Shown here: positions 1 to 9,302 of the stretch, one piece after another
Layout: each line of letters opens with the position of its first letter
How positions within the stretch are numbered: the first letter of the stretch is position 1
Source of the DNA: Parathalassolituus penaei
GTDB lineage: Bacteria > Pseudomonadota > Gammaproteobacteria > Pseudomonadales > Oceanobacteraceae
NCBI RefSeq assembly: GCF_026626885.1
Contig: NZ_JAPNOA010000025.1
Coordinates: 1 to 64,000, forward strand
Direction of reading: 5' to 3'
DNA length: 64,000 nucleotides
The notes under the pieces: model-generated
Databases searched by the model: none
Told to the model about the DNA's origin: nothing
What the model saw: the letters and a program-made list of their open reading frames with translations, nothing else
Translations under genes and position numbers: made by a program

Positions 1-1640
1 ACTGGCGTACCGCCACCAGAACTGCTGATGCTGTAACTGTAGGTCGCACCCACTTCGGCACCGGCCATGGTCAGGCTGATGGAGGAGGCTTCACTGCTGC
101 TGATCAGGCTGTCATCAAAACTGATACTGTGGCCGGAAGCCGCTGTGGTATCCAGAGTGCTGGTGTTGGTAACGGCGGTCGCCGCATTACCAGCACTATC
201 GGTCAGCACCAGCGACACAGTCAGAGTACCGTCGCTCAAGCCGGAGACATCCACACCACTGATCGGCTGACCAGCACTGCTGACAGTACCGGAACCAGTG
301 ACTGGTGTACCGCCACCGCTGGAGCTGATGCTGTAGCTGTAACTGGCACCGACCTCGGCAGCTGCCATGGTCAGGCTCACAGACGAGGCTTCGCTGGTAT
401 TAATGGCGGAGTCATCGAAGCTGATGCTGTGACCGCTCGGAGCATTGGCATCCAGCGTGGTGGTGTTGGTAACCGCAGTGGCGGCGTTACCAGCGCTGTC
501 GGTCAGCACCAAGGATACGGTCAGAGTACCGTCACTCAAGCCGGAGACATCCACACCACTGAGCTGCTGACCAGCGCTGCTGATGGTGCCGGAACCAGTG
601 ACTGGTGTACCGCCGCCAGAACTACTGATGCTGTAGCTGTAAGTCGCACCCACTTCGGCACCCGCCATGGTCAGGCTGATGGAGGAGGCTTCGCTGCTGC
701 TGATGTTACTGTCATCAAAACTGATGCTGTGGCCCGTCGGAACCGAGGTATCCAGAGTACTGCTGCCGGTGACCGCAGTCGCGGCGTTGCCAGCGCTGTC
801 GGTGAGGATAAAGGTGATGGTCAACGTGCCATCACTCAGGCCAGACACATCAATACCGCTGAGCTGCTGACCAGCGCTGCTGATGGTGCCGGAACCAGTG
901 ACCGGCGTACCGCCACCGCTGGAGCTGATGCTGTAGCTGTAGGTCGCACCCACTTCAGCACCGACCATGGTCAGGCTGATGGAGGAGGCTTCACTGCTGC
1001 TGATCAGGCTGTCATCAAAACTGATGCTGTGGCCGGAAGCCGCTGTGGTATCCAGCGTGCTGGTGTTGGTGACCGCAGTGGCGGCGTTGCCAGCGCTGTC
1101 GGTCAGCACCAGGGATACGGTTAATGTGCCATCACTCAAGCCTGACACATCAATACCACTGAGCTGCTGACCAGCGCTGCTGATGGTGCCGGAACCGGTG
1201 ACTGGTGTACCGCCACCGCTGGAGCTGATGCTGTAGCTGTAACTGGCACCGACCTCGGCAGCCGCCATGGTCAGGCTCACAGACGAGGCTTCGCTGGTAT
1301 TAATGGCGGAGTCATCGAAGCTGATACTGTGACCACTCGGGGCATTGGCATCCAGCGTGGTGGTGTTGGTAACCGCAGTCGCCGCGTTACCAGCGCTGTC
1401 GGTCAGCACCAGGGATACGGTCAGAGTGCCGTCACTCAAGCCAGACACATCCACACCACTGATCGGCTGACCAGCACTGCTGATGGTGCCGGAGCCGGTG
1501 ACAGGCGTACCGCCGCCGGAACTGCTGATGCTGTAGCTGTAGGTCGCACCCACTTCGGCACCGGCCATAGTCAAGCTGATGGAGGAGGCTTCGCTGCTGC
1601 TGATGTTGCTGTCATCAAAACTGATGCTGTGGCTGCCGGG
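1..1640 (-). repeat. Exact 300-bp tandem repeats coding 100-aa Ig-like units, 900-bp higher-order period
   Basis: Near-identical blocks recur exactly every 300 bp (at 301, 601, 901, 1201 and 1501), each coding one unit with the core GHSISFDDS, then SEASS, YSYSISSSGGG, GLSDGTLT and LTDSAGNAATAVT. Three subtypes alternate in protein order, marked by NISSS, AINTS and LISSS after the FDDS core, and the three-unit series is repeated. Units 900 bp apart (301 and 1201, for example) are more alike than neighbours. This points to duplication of a three-unit block. The array continues past the left edge of the window. Confidence 0.9.
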
Positions 1641-4600
1641 TGCCAGGGTGTCAGCACTGGCGTTGGAGCTGTCGGCTGTGGTGACGGTATTACCAGCGTT
1701 GTCGGTTGCAGTGGCGCTGAAATTGAGATTGCTGCCGTTGGCAGCACCGGAAGTCAGAGTCCAGCTGGCGCTCCAGCTGTCACCGGAATTACTGGCGGCG
1801 ACCGCCGAACCGCCTCCAAAGCTGCTGAAATTGACACTGACGGCACTGATGGTGTCGCTGTTGTTGTCACCACTGGCGCTGTTATTCCAGGTCGCGGTGA
1901 CGGTATCACCGATGATAAAGACGCCACCCGTGCCACTGGCCCCACTGATCGACAGACGTGCATCACTCATCACCGGAAGCTGATTATCAACGGTGGCGTT
2001 ACTGCTGTCGGCCGTACTGGTCTGGTTACCAGCATTGTCGGTGGCACGCATCGAAACGTTACGGTTACTGGCATCCAGCGCCCCACTGACGATTGTCCAG
2101 GTGGCGGTCCAGATACCGCCACTGTTGCTGGCCGATACCGAACTGCCACCACCAAAGGCCGAGAAATCGACCGTCACGGCACTGATGGTATCGCTGTTGT
2201 TGTCACCGCTGGCGCTGTTATTCCAGGTCGCGGTGACGGTATCACCGACAATGTAGGCTCCGCTGCTGCCACTACCGCCGCTGATGCTGATGCCGCCATC
2301 CGTCACGGTAGGAGCAATGTTGTCGACACTGGCGTTGCTGGTATCAGCAATAGTGGTGGTGCCGCTACTATTGGTGGCGCTGACAGCAACATTCCGTGCC
2401 GTGGCATCAATCGCACCAGCCACCAGCGTGTAGGTTGCGGTCCAGACATCACCACTGTTGCTGGCGGTCACGGCACTGCCGCCGCCGAACTGGCTGAAAT
2501 CAAAGGTCACGGCGGTAACGCCGGCATTGTTGTCGCCGCTGCCGGTGTTATCCCAGGTCGCGGTCACGGTATCGCCGATAATATAGGTGCCAGCGCTACC
2601 ACTGGCGCCGGAGATACTGATATGGCTGGCACTGACCACCGGACCGGCGCCGGAGGTCAGGGTGCTGCTGGTCGCGGTGGTCAGGCTGCCGGAGCTGGCC
2701 AGCAGGGCCAGACTGTCGGTCGCTCCACCATTGCTGTACTGCAGGCTCAGGCCGCTGAATGTGGCCACCCCGCCTGACGCTGCCAGCGTCACACTGGTGC
2801 CGGAACCGTCGAGATCGCCGCTACCGCTGAGACTGCTGACGCTCCCATCCACAACGCTGTCATTGGGGTCGGTGACGGTCAACACCACGTTGGTGCTGTA
2901 GCCACTGTCGAGGGTGCCACTGCCGTCCACGGCGCGCACGACCGGGACGGTGGTAAAGCTGGTCGCCACTCCGCTGACCAGCGTGGTTGGCGCTGGCTGG
3001 GTGCTGAACTCCAGGCTGGTAGCAACGACGTCAGCCGTGACGGCACTGGCGCTGCCATCGGTCAGGCCACTGGAACTGGCCGTGAGCGTGAAACTTTCCT
3101 GGTCTGCAGTGGCGGTGTAGCTCAGGCCACTAAAGGTCGCAACCCCCGCTGTTGCACTCAGGCTGGTAGTGCCGGACAGACTGCCCGCGCTGGCTTCGCT
3201 CAGCGCGATGGTGCCGGTGAAGTCGGTGTCGGTGTTGCCAAAAGCATCCTGGGCAGCCACCACCGGTTGGGTAGTGAGTGCCGCACCGGATACCGATCCG
3301 GCGGGTTCGGTGCTGAACACCAACCGGGTCGCGCCAATCTGGATAGTGCTGCCGGTACTGTTGGTGACTGCCGAAGTGCTGCCCATGGCAGTACCGGTGC
3401 CGGTAGTGACATCGGTGTCACCATCAATACTGAGCACCAGGGTGTGGCCATCAGTAAGGCTGCTGTTATCGTTGAAATAACCATTGATGGTGTAGGTTTC
3501 GTTGCCCGCATCGGCAACCGAAATCGACAGCCCGGAGAAGGTAATGGTGTCGCTGGCAGCGTTATAGGTCCCGGTAACGTTGCTGGCATCCGGACCATTG
3601 AGGCGCCAGGTGACGGCCGCCCGCTCAGCATCGGTGCTGGTACCGCTGACATGCACCACAATCTGGCTGATGTTCATGGCCTCACCATCGGCACTGCCGC
3701 CGTCGGAGAGGGTAAAGTCGAGGACATTCAGGGCTTCACCGACGGTGTCCACCGTGGATGGCAAAGCCACCGGCTCGGTCACGTTTGCGGCGGCGGTGAG
3801 ATTACCGTCCGAATCATTGGCAACCGCCGGAGTAACGTAACCGGCAATGGTGCCGGAGTGGTAATAAATCGCCCAGGCAACACTGTCTTCCGACACCACC
3901 ATGATGCGATCGATCAGGCTGCTGATAGCAAAACGGTCATTCATGTATCCCGTCAGACTGAAGTCAAAGCCATCAACAAAGGTGCTGCCATCCCAGGAGT
4001 TGATGAAATAGGTACTGCCTTCCCGACAGGCAAAGTAGTAGTTGCCATTGTCGAGCTGCATGTCCTGCACCAGCACACTGCTGTGAGAGGCATGGGTAAT
4101 TTCGGTGCTGACCCAGCTGCCTGAGGCATTGGTCACATGCCAGGACTGGCCATCGGATTCGTTGCGCCAGGCGTAATGGATCTTGTTGTTGCTGTCCATC
4201 ACCACCGACGCCATGCGGTAGATCTTGGCGGCCGTTTTACCATCCAGAATCTTGGTTTTGGTGGCAAAGGCGTCTGTAGAAGACGCCATGTAGTAGTTAT
4301 CCTGAGCGTTGTTCTGCAGGTCTTCGCGGCGGTAGAACACAGTGGCATTACTGCTGCTGTCGGCAACCACGTAGGTATCGTGCAGCTCATCGGTGCCACC
4401 ACCGGTGGAGGTCACGACATTGGTCATGACCCAGGAACCGGACTTGTTGGTGGCGTAGGCCATCACATAGTTACTGTTGCTGTAATAGGTAAACGAGGTA
4501 TGCAGCTTGCCAGCACTGTCGATGAACAGATCCACTTCATCAATGGTGTAGCCGGTCTCGGCGATTTTGGTAAAGGTCCAGCTGCTGCCATTGTAGTAAC

Positions 4601-5720
4601 CATAATAGGCATCGTAATCGACTGCCCATTGGCTGGTCCCGGCGCTGAAAACCACGTGGATATGACCAGCACTGTCGATCACATAATCAACCCGATCCGA
4701 GTTGCCCCAGCCGGTATTGGTACGACCGGAAATATCGGCAGCCGTGAACGAGGTGTAATTGCTGTAACCGGCACCGTTCCACTTCAGGAACTGCACGCCG
4801 CCACTGACGGCCTGGGCGACATAGATATTGCCACTGTCATCCACCCGGGTTTTCGGAAATTTCCAGTAACCGACATCGGAAATCAGGCCAGTTTCATAGG
4901 CTGGATTCACCTGGGTCACGCTGTTGCTGACTTCATTGCTGGTATCGCGGGCAGCCAGATACACCATGTAGTAGGTGCCGTCAGTCAACCCGGAAAATGA
5001 CAGCGTGGTACTGTTGGCAGCCGAACCACTGACGGCCTGCACCGCCGCATTGCCCGCACCGTCAGTACCGGCGATGACCTGGGCTGGTGTCGGTGCCGGT
5101 TTGGAGCTTTCCACTACCACCCCGTACACCGTACTGCTTTCACTCATGGTCACCGAGACATCAAACGCCGTGGTGGTCTTGTTGAGAATACCGGTCTGCA
5201 TTACCACCGGCGCAGTAGTGGCGGTGTGCCAGGTACCATTACCACTGGTAACGCAATTACCCGAGGTGAACCAGTTGGTGGTATTGGTGAAATAAGTTAC
5301 CCCCCAACTGGCGTGACAGTGATTGTATGGGCTGTCGCTGGCAAAGCGTTTACGGCCGTCCAGTTCGCCGGACAACAACGCCGGTTGCAAGGCCGCCGGA
5401 TCAGGCTGCCAGCCATTGTTACGCAGAAACTCGAGAATCCCCTGTTCATTCTGGAGAGGTACAGCCGGAGGCATACTGTCGGCACCCGAAAATGCTGCAA
5501 AAACCTGACTCGGCTGCGACGGTTCCAGCACCTCATGCTGATCGACATGGATCACCGTCTTGCGCGAACTACGGCGACTGCTGCTGACACTGCGCACACC
5601 TGCAGCAGTGATATTGCCAGCGATCATCAGGGGTAATGCCAGCCATACAGCACGACCCAAAGAAGTCTGGCGGCAAGGGGTCAGTTTCAGACCAGCCGGA
5701 TCGAATACAGGTTTGTTCAT
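1..5720 (-). CDS. Giant exported Ig-like repeat protein (C-terminus beyond window)
   Basis: The reading frame is open from ATG at 5720 to the window edge, so at least 1906 residues are present. A Shine-Dalgarno AAGAGGAA lies just upstream. The N-terminus has a long basic stretch and then a hydrophobic segment (ALPLMIAGNITAA, about residues 28-40), which looks like a Sec signal. Residues about 45-130 are non-repetitive. Residues about 275-625 have recurring short strands of the type DSAGxIHxxF, suggesting a beta-propeller/sialidase-like fold (inference). Next come Ig-like/invasin-like segments (625-1030), three units of about 115 aa (1030-1360), and 100-aa units to the edge. Composition is rich in Ser, Thr, Gly, Asp and Ala with little Cys, typical of surface adhesins. 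It is the last gene of a three-gene cluster, 12 bp after the TIGR03032 gene. Anchor and export route cannot be seen because the C-terminus is missing. Confidence 0.85.
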   Translation of the reverse strand, partial: MNKPVFDPAGLKLTPCRQTSLGRAVWLALPLMIAGNITAAGVRSVSSSRRSSRKTVIHVDQHEVLEPSQPSQVFAAFSGADSMPPAVPLQNEQGILEFLRNNGWQPDPAALQPALLSGELDGRKRFASDSPYNHCHASWGVTYFTNTTNWFTSGNCVTSGNGTWHTATTAPVVMQTGILNKTTTAFDVSVTMSESSTVYGVVVESSKPAPTPAQVIAGTDGAGNAAVQAVSGSAANSTTLSFSGLTDGTYYMVYLAARDTSNEVSNSVTQVNPAYETGLISDVGYWKFPKTRVDDSGNIYVAQAVSGGVQFLKWNGAGYSNYTSFTAADISGRTNTGWGNSDRVDYVIDSAGHIHVVFSAGTSQWAVDYDAYYGYYNGSSWTFTKIAETGYTIDEVDLFIDSAGKLHTSFTYYSNSNYVMAYATNKSGSWVMTNVVTSTGGGTDELHDTYVVADSSSNATVFYRREDLQNNAQDNYYMASSTDAFATKTKILDGKTAAKIYRMASVVMDSNNKIHYAWRNESDGQSWHVTNASGSWVSTEITHASHSSVLVQDMQLDNGNYYFACREGSTYFINSWDGSTFVDGFDFSLTGYMNDRFAISSLIDRIMVVSEDSVAWAIYYHSGTIAGYVTPAVANDSDGNLTAAANVTEPVALPSTVDTVGEALNVLDFTLSDGGSADGEAMNISQIVVHVSGTSTDAERAAVTWRLNGPDASNVTGTYNAASDTITFSGLSISVADAGNETYTINGYFNDNSSLTDGHTLVLSIDGDTDVTTGTGTAMGSTSAVTNSTGSTIQIGATRLVFSTEPAGSVSGAALTTQPVVAAQDAFGNTDTDFTGTIALSEASAGSLSGTTSLSATAGVATFSGLSYTATADQESFTLTASSSGLTDGSASAVTADVVATSLEFSTQPAPTTLVSGVATSFTTVPVVRAVDGSGTLDSGYSTNVVLTVTDPNDSVVDGSVSSLSGSGDLDGSGTSVTLAASGGVATFSGLSLQYSNGGATDSLALLASSGSLTTATSSTLTSGAGPVVSASHISISGASGSAGTYIIGDTVTATWDNTGSGDNNAGVTAVTFDFSQFGGGSAVTASNSGDVWTATYTLVAGAIDATARNVAVSATNSSGTTTIADTSNASVDNIAPTVTDGGISISGGSGSSGAYIVGDTVTATWNNSASGDNNSDTISAVTVDFSAFGGGSSVSASNSGGIWTATWTIVSGALDASNRNVSMRATDNAGNQTSTADSSNATVDNQLPVMSDARLSISGASGTGGVFIIGDTVTATWNNSASGDNNSDTISAVSVNFSSFGGGSAVAASNSGDSWSASWTLTSGAANGSNLNFSATATDNAGNTVTTADSSNASADTLAPGSHSISFDDSNISSSEASSISLTMAGAEVGATYSYSISSSGGGTPVTGSGTISSAGQPISGVDVSGLSDGTLTVSLVLTDSAGNAATAVTNTTTLDANAPSGHSISFDDSAINTSEASSVSLTMAAAEVGASYSYSISSSGGGTPVTGSGTISSAGQQLSGIDVSGLSDGTLTVSLVLTDSAGNAATAVTNTSTLDTTAASGHSISFDDSLISSSEASSISLTMVGAEVGATYSYSISSSGGGTPVTGSGTISSAGQQLSGIDVSGLSDGTLTITFILTDSAGNAATAVTGSSTLDTSVPTGHSISFDDSNISSSEASSISLTMAGAEVGATYSYSISSSGGGTPVTGSGTISSAGQQLSGVDVSGLSDGTLTVSLVLTDSAGNAATAVTNTTTLDANAPSGHSISFDDSAINTSEASSVSLTMAAAEVGASYSYSISSSGGGTPVTGSGTVSSAGQPISGVDVSGLSDGTLTVSLVLTDSAGNAATAVTNTSTLDTTAASGHSISFDDSLISSSEASSISLTMAGAEVGATYSYSISSSGGGTP
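1641..2640 (-). repeat. Three ~115-aa Ig-like repeat units in the giant protein
   Basis: Three consecutive units share the pattern ISISGxSG, YIIGDTVTATWNN, SGDNNSD, a TAVxxDFSxFGGG strand, SxASNSGDxWTATW and a closing DNAGN/SSNASVDN strand. They differ from the 100-aa repeats that follow but have the same acidic, Ser/Thr-rich style. The units are diverged at the DNA level, so they are older than the 300-bp array. Confidence 0.75.
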
Positions 5721-5732
5721 GGCGATTCCTCT

Positions 5733-6899
5733 TCAGACCAGAGGTTGCAGTGACGGATGACTGAAATGGTTGCGCATGCGCGGATGCTCTGGGGTAATCA
5801 GCTCGGGAAAGCTGCAGCCCGGCAACACGGCAATGTCGTAAATCTGATCCACGTTGCCGGTAAACCGGATGCGGCCGATCTCACTCATGTCTTCCAGATT
5901 GTAAAAACGCAGACCGGATTCGGTGTCTGCGTAGCGTTCCAGCAATGGCATCGACATCGGCACATTGCCCTGACGGACCCGTGACAGTCCGAGAATCAAT
6001 AAGGGGCCGTAAACGTCGATACCACGGGTAAAACCCGGCACCTCGGCCAGCACCCGGTTGGAGCCGGTCGCCGGGTCATAACAGCAAAGTTGTCCAAGGG
6101 CGGAATTGCAGTAGTACACACGCCCCTGATACCAGCGCGGCGAATGCGGCATTTGCAGGTTATCGAGGAGGATTTCGTTGCGCGGCACGTCCATCAGGGT
6201 GCCCGCCATCAGCGTTTGCTGACGCCAGCGGGCGGCAGTATCGGCGGTTGAAAAGGTGGTCACAAAACCGGGTTTGCCATCTTTCAGGCACATGCCGTTC
6301 AGGTGACAACGATCTTCTGCGGCCAGCCCGGAAATAAAATGCGGCTTCCAGCGGGGCACAAAGCTGTAATCCGGCTGCAGGGTTGCCAGGCAGGAAAAAC
6401 TCGAATTCACCACCCACAGACCGGCATCTCCCCAGTCCAGATCATGGATATTGATCATGCCGGTAAAGTGGCTTGAGCGGGCAATCAGGCAGGCATCGGC
6501 GCGATGATCCAATGGCTGCAAAAGATCGTCATCAACGCCACGCTCATCAGGCACCGGGTCGTCACCAGTGATCTTGACACGGGGGGCGGTAATATCTGCT
6601 TCAATCGGTGCCAGCGGCTGTTTGATCTGCGCCAGCAAGCCGTCTTCGCGCTGAAAACGGATCACCTGATTGAAGGTTCCCAGAGTCAGATGGCCATCAC
6701 GGCTGCTTAATCCCATCGGCCGGGGAAAACGATGAAAGTTGATATCCAGATGGTCGCCATCCGAACGGATCATCATCAGACGCGCAGCCTGGTACGAGGT
6801 AAAAACCGGCGCGATATTAAGCCGTTTCAGCAGCAAGGGCAGATTCGAACTGTATTCACAGCGAAAATCCGGCTCGGGCCGGGCAAGCACAGATGACAT
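5733..6899 (-). CDS. TIGR03032/DUF4915-family protein
   Basis: The 388-aa product resembles the TIGR03032 (DUF4915) family: a stretch around HDLDWGDAGLWVVNSSFSCL, then FVPRWKPHFISG, EDRCHLNGMCL, a MPHSPRW segment and a GFTRGIDVYGPLLILGLS segment. The biochemical role of this family is not established; repeated strands suggest a propeller-like fold. The ATG at 6899 is chosen over an in-frame upstream start because a strong TGGAGGAC site precedes it and because it lies one base after the subtilase stop codon, implying translational coupling. There is no signal peptide. It sits between a secreted protease and a giant surface protein, so a role in their maturation or sensing is possible but unproven. 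Confidence 0.8.
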   Translation of the reverse strand: MSSVLARPEPDFRCEYSSNLPLLLKRLNIAPVFTSYQAARLMMIRSDGDHLDINFHRFPRPMGLSSRDGHLTLGTFNQVIRFQREDGLLAQIKQPLAPIEADITAPRVKITGDDPVPDERGVDDDLLQPLDHRADACLIARSSHFTGMINIHDLDWGDAGLWVVNSSFSCLATLQPDYSFVPRWKPHFISGLAAEDRCHLNGMCLKDGKPGFVTTFSTADTAARWRQQTLMAGTLMDVPRNEILLDNLQMPHSPRWYQGRVYYCNSALGQLCCYDPATGSNRVLAEVPGFTRGIDVYGPLLILGLSRVRQGNVPMSMPLLERYADTESGLRFYNLEDMSEIGRIRFTGNVDQIYDIAVLPGCSFPELITPEHPRMRNHFSHPSLQPLV

Positions 6900-6900
6900 A

Positions 6901-8127
6901 TCAATGTCCTCCAGAAAACGGCTGACTACCTGCCCCGGGAGCAATGCCTTCCAGGCTCAACAGCTGTTGTTGTAATTGGGAGAGGGAAAGGTCCGGTTGT
7001 TGTGCCAGCAGCAAGGCCGTCATCGCGGTCACCAGACCGGCTGCCAGCGAGGTACCGGAAAAATGGCGGAGTCCGGGCAGTGACACCGGCAGCTCACTAC
7101 CGAGGGTGTAAAAATCAACGCTGCCGCCACGATTGCTGTGGGCCAGCAAATGACCACGGGAATCCGTCGCCCCCACCACCAGAGCATCGGCGAGGGCGGC
7201 CTCGCTCTGGCCGGGTTCGATTTCCTGGCCGTCATTACCGGCGGCAAAGACAATGGCAGTACCTTTACCGCCACGTCCGTGCAGGGCCAGATCCCGCACC
7301 ACGTCGGCCACCGGCTCCAGCAACAGCGACGAGGTCCAGCTGCAATTGATGACATCGGCACCAGCCAGTGCGGCCAGCTGGAACGCCAGCAGGGTATGAC
7401 TGGTCCAGGTGTCCGGCTGGCGGATGGCAATCAGTCCGGCCTCCGGTACCAGCCCGGCCAGATCACCAGGCTGCAACGCGGGCTGCCGGGCAAACCACAA
7501 CAGCGCCAGTGCGGTACCGTGGCGGTCACGACCGGAGCGAGGGCTGGCATCGGCCTGCTGGCTGCCAACGTCGTACTGGAACAGCGTATCGGGATGGCCC
7601 AACGCCTCTGACCTGAAATCCACACCGTCATCAATCAGGGCAATGCGGATACCCTGGCCGCGGCTGCCCTGCCATAAACGGTCACGCAGTTGCTGCAACT
7701 GCTCAATCACGTCGATACGGGAATCTGAAAGAACAGCCTGCTGACTGTGATAACCCCGCCGCTCCAGTTGCAGCAGATCCGGCTGCACCAGTTCAACGCC
7801 TGGCTGACGCCGGACGGCATCCATAGCCGCGAACAAATCCGCACCATCGCGTAGTTGCAAAAGCCGATAGTCCAGAGTCGGGCTCTGATACAGAATCCGA
7901 GCCGGGCCAGTGATATCAGGAATCGGGATATCCGCCACAAAAGCCTGGTTAACCCGTACCAGCAGACGTGTGGACACACGCACCGGCTGGTTGGCCGCTG
8001 CGATCAGGTAATCCTGGTGATAGGGCTGTAACGCCAGAGAGTGAGAGAAATTAGTGAAGACCGGAGCGCTATCTGCCAGCAGTGGCAGCGCCCAGCACAA
8101 CAACAGCACTCTCCATCCATAAGACAC
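6901..8127 (-). CDS. Secreted subtilisin-like serine protease (S8 family)
   Basis: The product is 408 aa with an N-terminal signal sequence (LLLCWALPLLADSAP). The S8 triad is visible: Asp166 in IALIDDGVD, His203 in DRHGTALA and Ser360 in FSGTSLAAG, with the oxyanion Asn298 in FAAGNDG. Residues about 20-150 form an N-terminal region with a GVELVQPDLLQ segment that resembles an inhibitor/propeptide domain. The start is GTG at 8127, preceded by AAAGGAAT. It is the first gene of the cluster with the TIGR03032 and giant repeat genes, so processing or release of the giant protein is an attractive inference. Its substrate is not known from sequence. Confidence 0.9.
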   Translation of the reverse strand: MSYGWRVLLLCWALPLLADSAPVFTNFSHSLALQPYHQDYLIAAANQPVRVSTRLLVRVNQAFVADIPIPDITGPARILYQSPTLDYRLLQLRDGADLFAAMDAVRRQPGVELVQPDLLQLERRGYHSQQAVLSDSRIDVIEQLQQLRDRLWQGSRGQGIRIALIDDGVDFRSEALGHPDTLFQYDVGSQQADASPRSGRDRHGTALALLWFARQPALQPGDLAGLVPEAGLIAIRQPDTWTSHTLLAFQLAALAGADVINCSWTSSLLLEPVADVVRDLALHGRGGKGTAIVFAAGNDGQEIEPGQSEAALADALVVGATDSRGHLLAHSNRGGSVDFYTLGSELPVSLPGLRHFSGTSLAAGLVTAMTALLLAQQPDLSLSQLQQQLLSLEGIAPGAGSQPFSGGH

Positions 8128-8685
8128 AACACAATTCCTTTCGCCTGAGGCGATAAATCAACCATCAGATATCAGACAAGCAAAGGAATAGTGATCCTGC
8201 AAACCGGCAGGTTGATTTATATATATGGCGCGCCACTGGCGGCCGCAGGAATATCTGCTACGGACACTCTGAATAACTCTGCACAGCTCTCGGCTCTGGC
8301 TCTGGCTCCTGCTTCGCCCTACCTCCTGCATCCATGCAGTCGTGCACGAGTGCTGCAGCGGGTGTGAGCAAGGCGATGATCACAGTGAAATGACGAACCA
8401 ACCTGTCCGGGTCCTTTTCAAGATCGGCAACACCGCTCAAACGCGTTGCAGCCCGCCCTTCGGGGCTTTCGGGATGGTGATGACTCGGTGCAGCCGGTTT
8501 GATGGCGTAGCGGGCTACATCAAAAAACGGCAACAACGAGTCGACAGCAGTGCGAAGGGAGCTCGCACAGAGCTATGAAGGATTTTTCAGAGAGTTTTTA
8601 ATACAAAAAAGATCGAGAGCCCTGTTTGGCCAGACTCAAAGCTCCCATCAAAACAGAAGCCGTAGTCACCAGAAGCATTTATATA
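8128..8685. other. Gene-poor stretch upstream of the subtilase; possible dispersed element at about 8258-8600
   Basis: No convincing gene is seen in these 558 bp. The interval 8258-8536 is open on the minus strand for 92 residues (FFDVARYAIKPAAPS... MDAGGRAKQEPEPEP), but that frame begins with TTG and has no good ribosome site. On the plus strand there is a GCCC-TTCG-GGGC hairpin near 8451 and other short inverted repeats (GTAGC-GG-GCTAC near 8507). I suspect a repeated intergenic element rather than a protein gene. Position 8225-8247 has adjacent AscI- and NotI-type octamers, probably by chance. Confidence 0.35.
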
Positions 8686-9204
8686 TTAATGCGGTTCAAC
8701 CACTCGACGATCCAGAATCACAAAGCTGTACGGCACCGGATTATCACCACTGCCAGCGTGATCAACCCGCTGCACTTCTTCCCACTCACTGCGGTCGAAT
8801 TGCGGGAAAAAAGCGTCACCGTCAAAGTCAGCGTGGACTTCGGTGAGGTACATACGATCCACCAGAGGCAACACCTGACGATAAATATCAGCGCCCCCCA
8901 TAATAATGGCTTCACCAGCCTCTGCCTGCAGGGCCAGACGTGCCGCCAGTTGAATGGCAGGTTCAAGGCTTTCCACCACCGCGACACCGTCGGACTGATA
9001 ACCCGACTGACGGCTGATCACAATGTTCGGACGCCCCGGTAACGGTCGGCCAATACTTTCATGGGTCTTGCGGCCCATCACCACCGGTTTGCCCATGGTG
9101 ACGGCACGGAAATAACGCAGGTCTTCTGGCAGGTGCCAGGGTAACTGGTTGTTGAGGCCGATGCTGTGGTTACGGGCCAGCGCTACTATGAGTGCGAGTT
9201 TCAT
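8686..9204 (-). CDS. folA: Dihydrofolate reductase
   Basis: The 172-aa protein reduces dihydrofolate to tetrahydrofolate with NADPH, regenerating the cofactor consumed by thymidylate synthase. Visible signatures are MKLALIVALARNHSIG at the start, LPWHLPEDL with the catalytic acidic residue Asp28, MGRKTHESIG, RPLPGRPNIVISR and IIMGGADIYRQ, in the order of bacterial type I DHFR. ATG 9204 is preferred over an in-frame start 27 codons upstream because the family starts here. thyA lies further upstream at 11469-12263, separated by an EAL-domain gene and a structured element instead of being directly adjacent. Confidence 0.95.
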   Translation of the reverse strand: MKLALIVALARNHSIGLNNQLPWHLPEDLRYFRAVTMGKPVVMGRKTHESIGRPLPGRPNIVISRQSGYQSDGVAVVESLEPAIQLAARLALQAEAGEAIIMGGADIYRQVLPLVDRMYLTEVHADFDGDAFFPQFDRSEWEEVQRVDHAGSGDNPVPYSFVILDRRVVEPH

Positions 9205-9302
9205 ACGACTGCCTTGCCTGCCGGGAAAAACCGGATAATACGGATTCAGGCGCTCCGGCTCCAGCCCTGCACCAATATCGACCACCCAGACCTTGGTTCA
9301 GA

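Noticed and set aside
129-2777. Long plus-strand open frames across the repeat array
   Set aside because: They are antisense shadows of the repeat gene, lack ribosome sites, and give Gly/Ala/Thr-rich nonsense, whereas the minus frame shows consistent Ig-like repeats continuous to the ATG at 5720.
8225-8247. Adjacent AscI- and NotI-type octamers suggesting vector or linker sequence
   Set aside because: Both fall in otherwise natural sequence with no known vector backbone around them; chance occurrence in GC-rich DNA is more likely.
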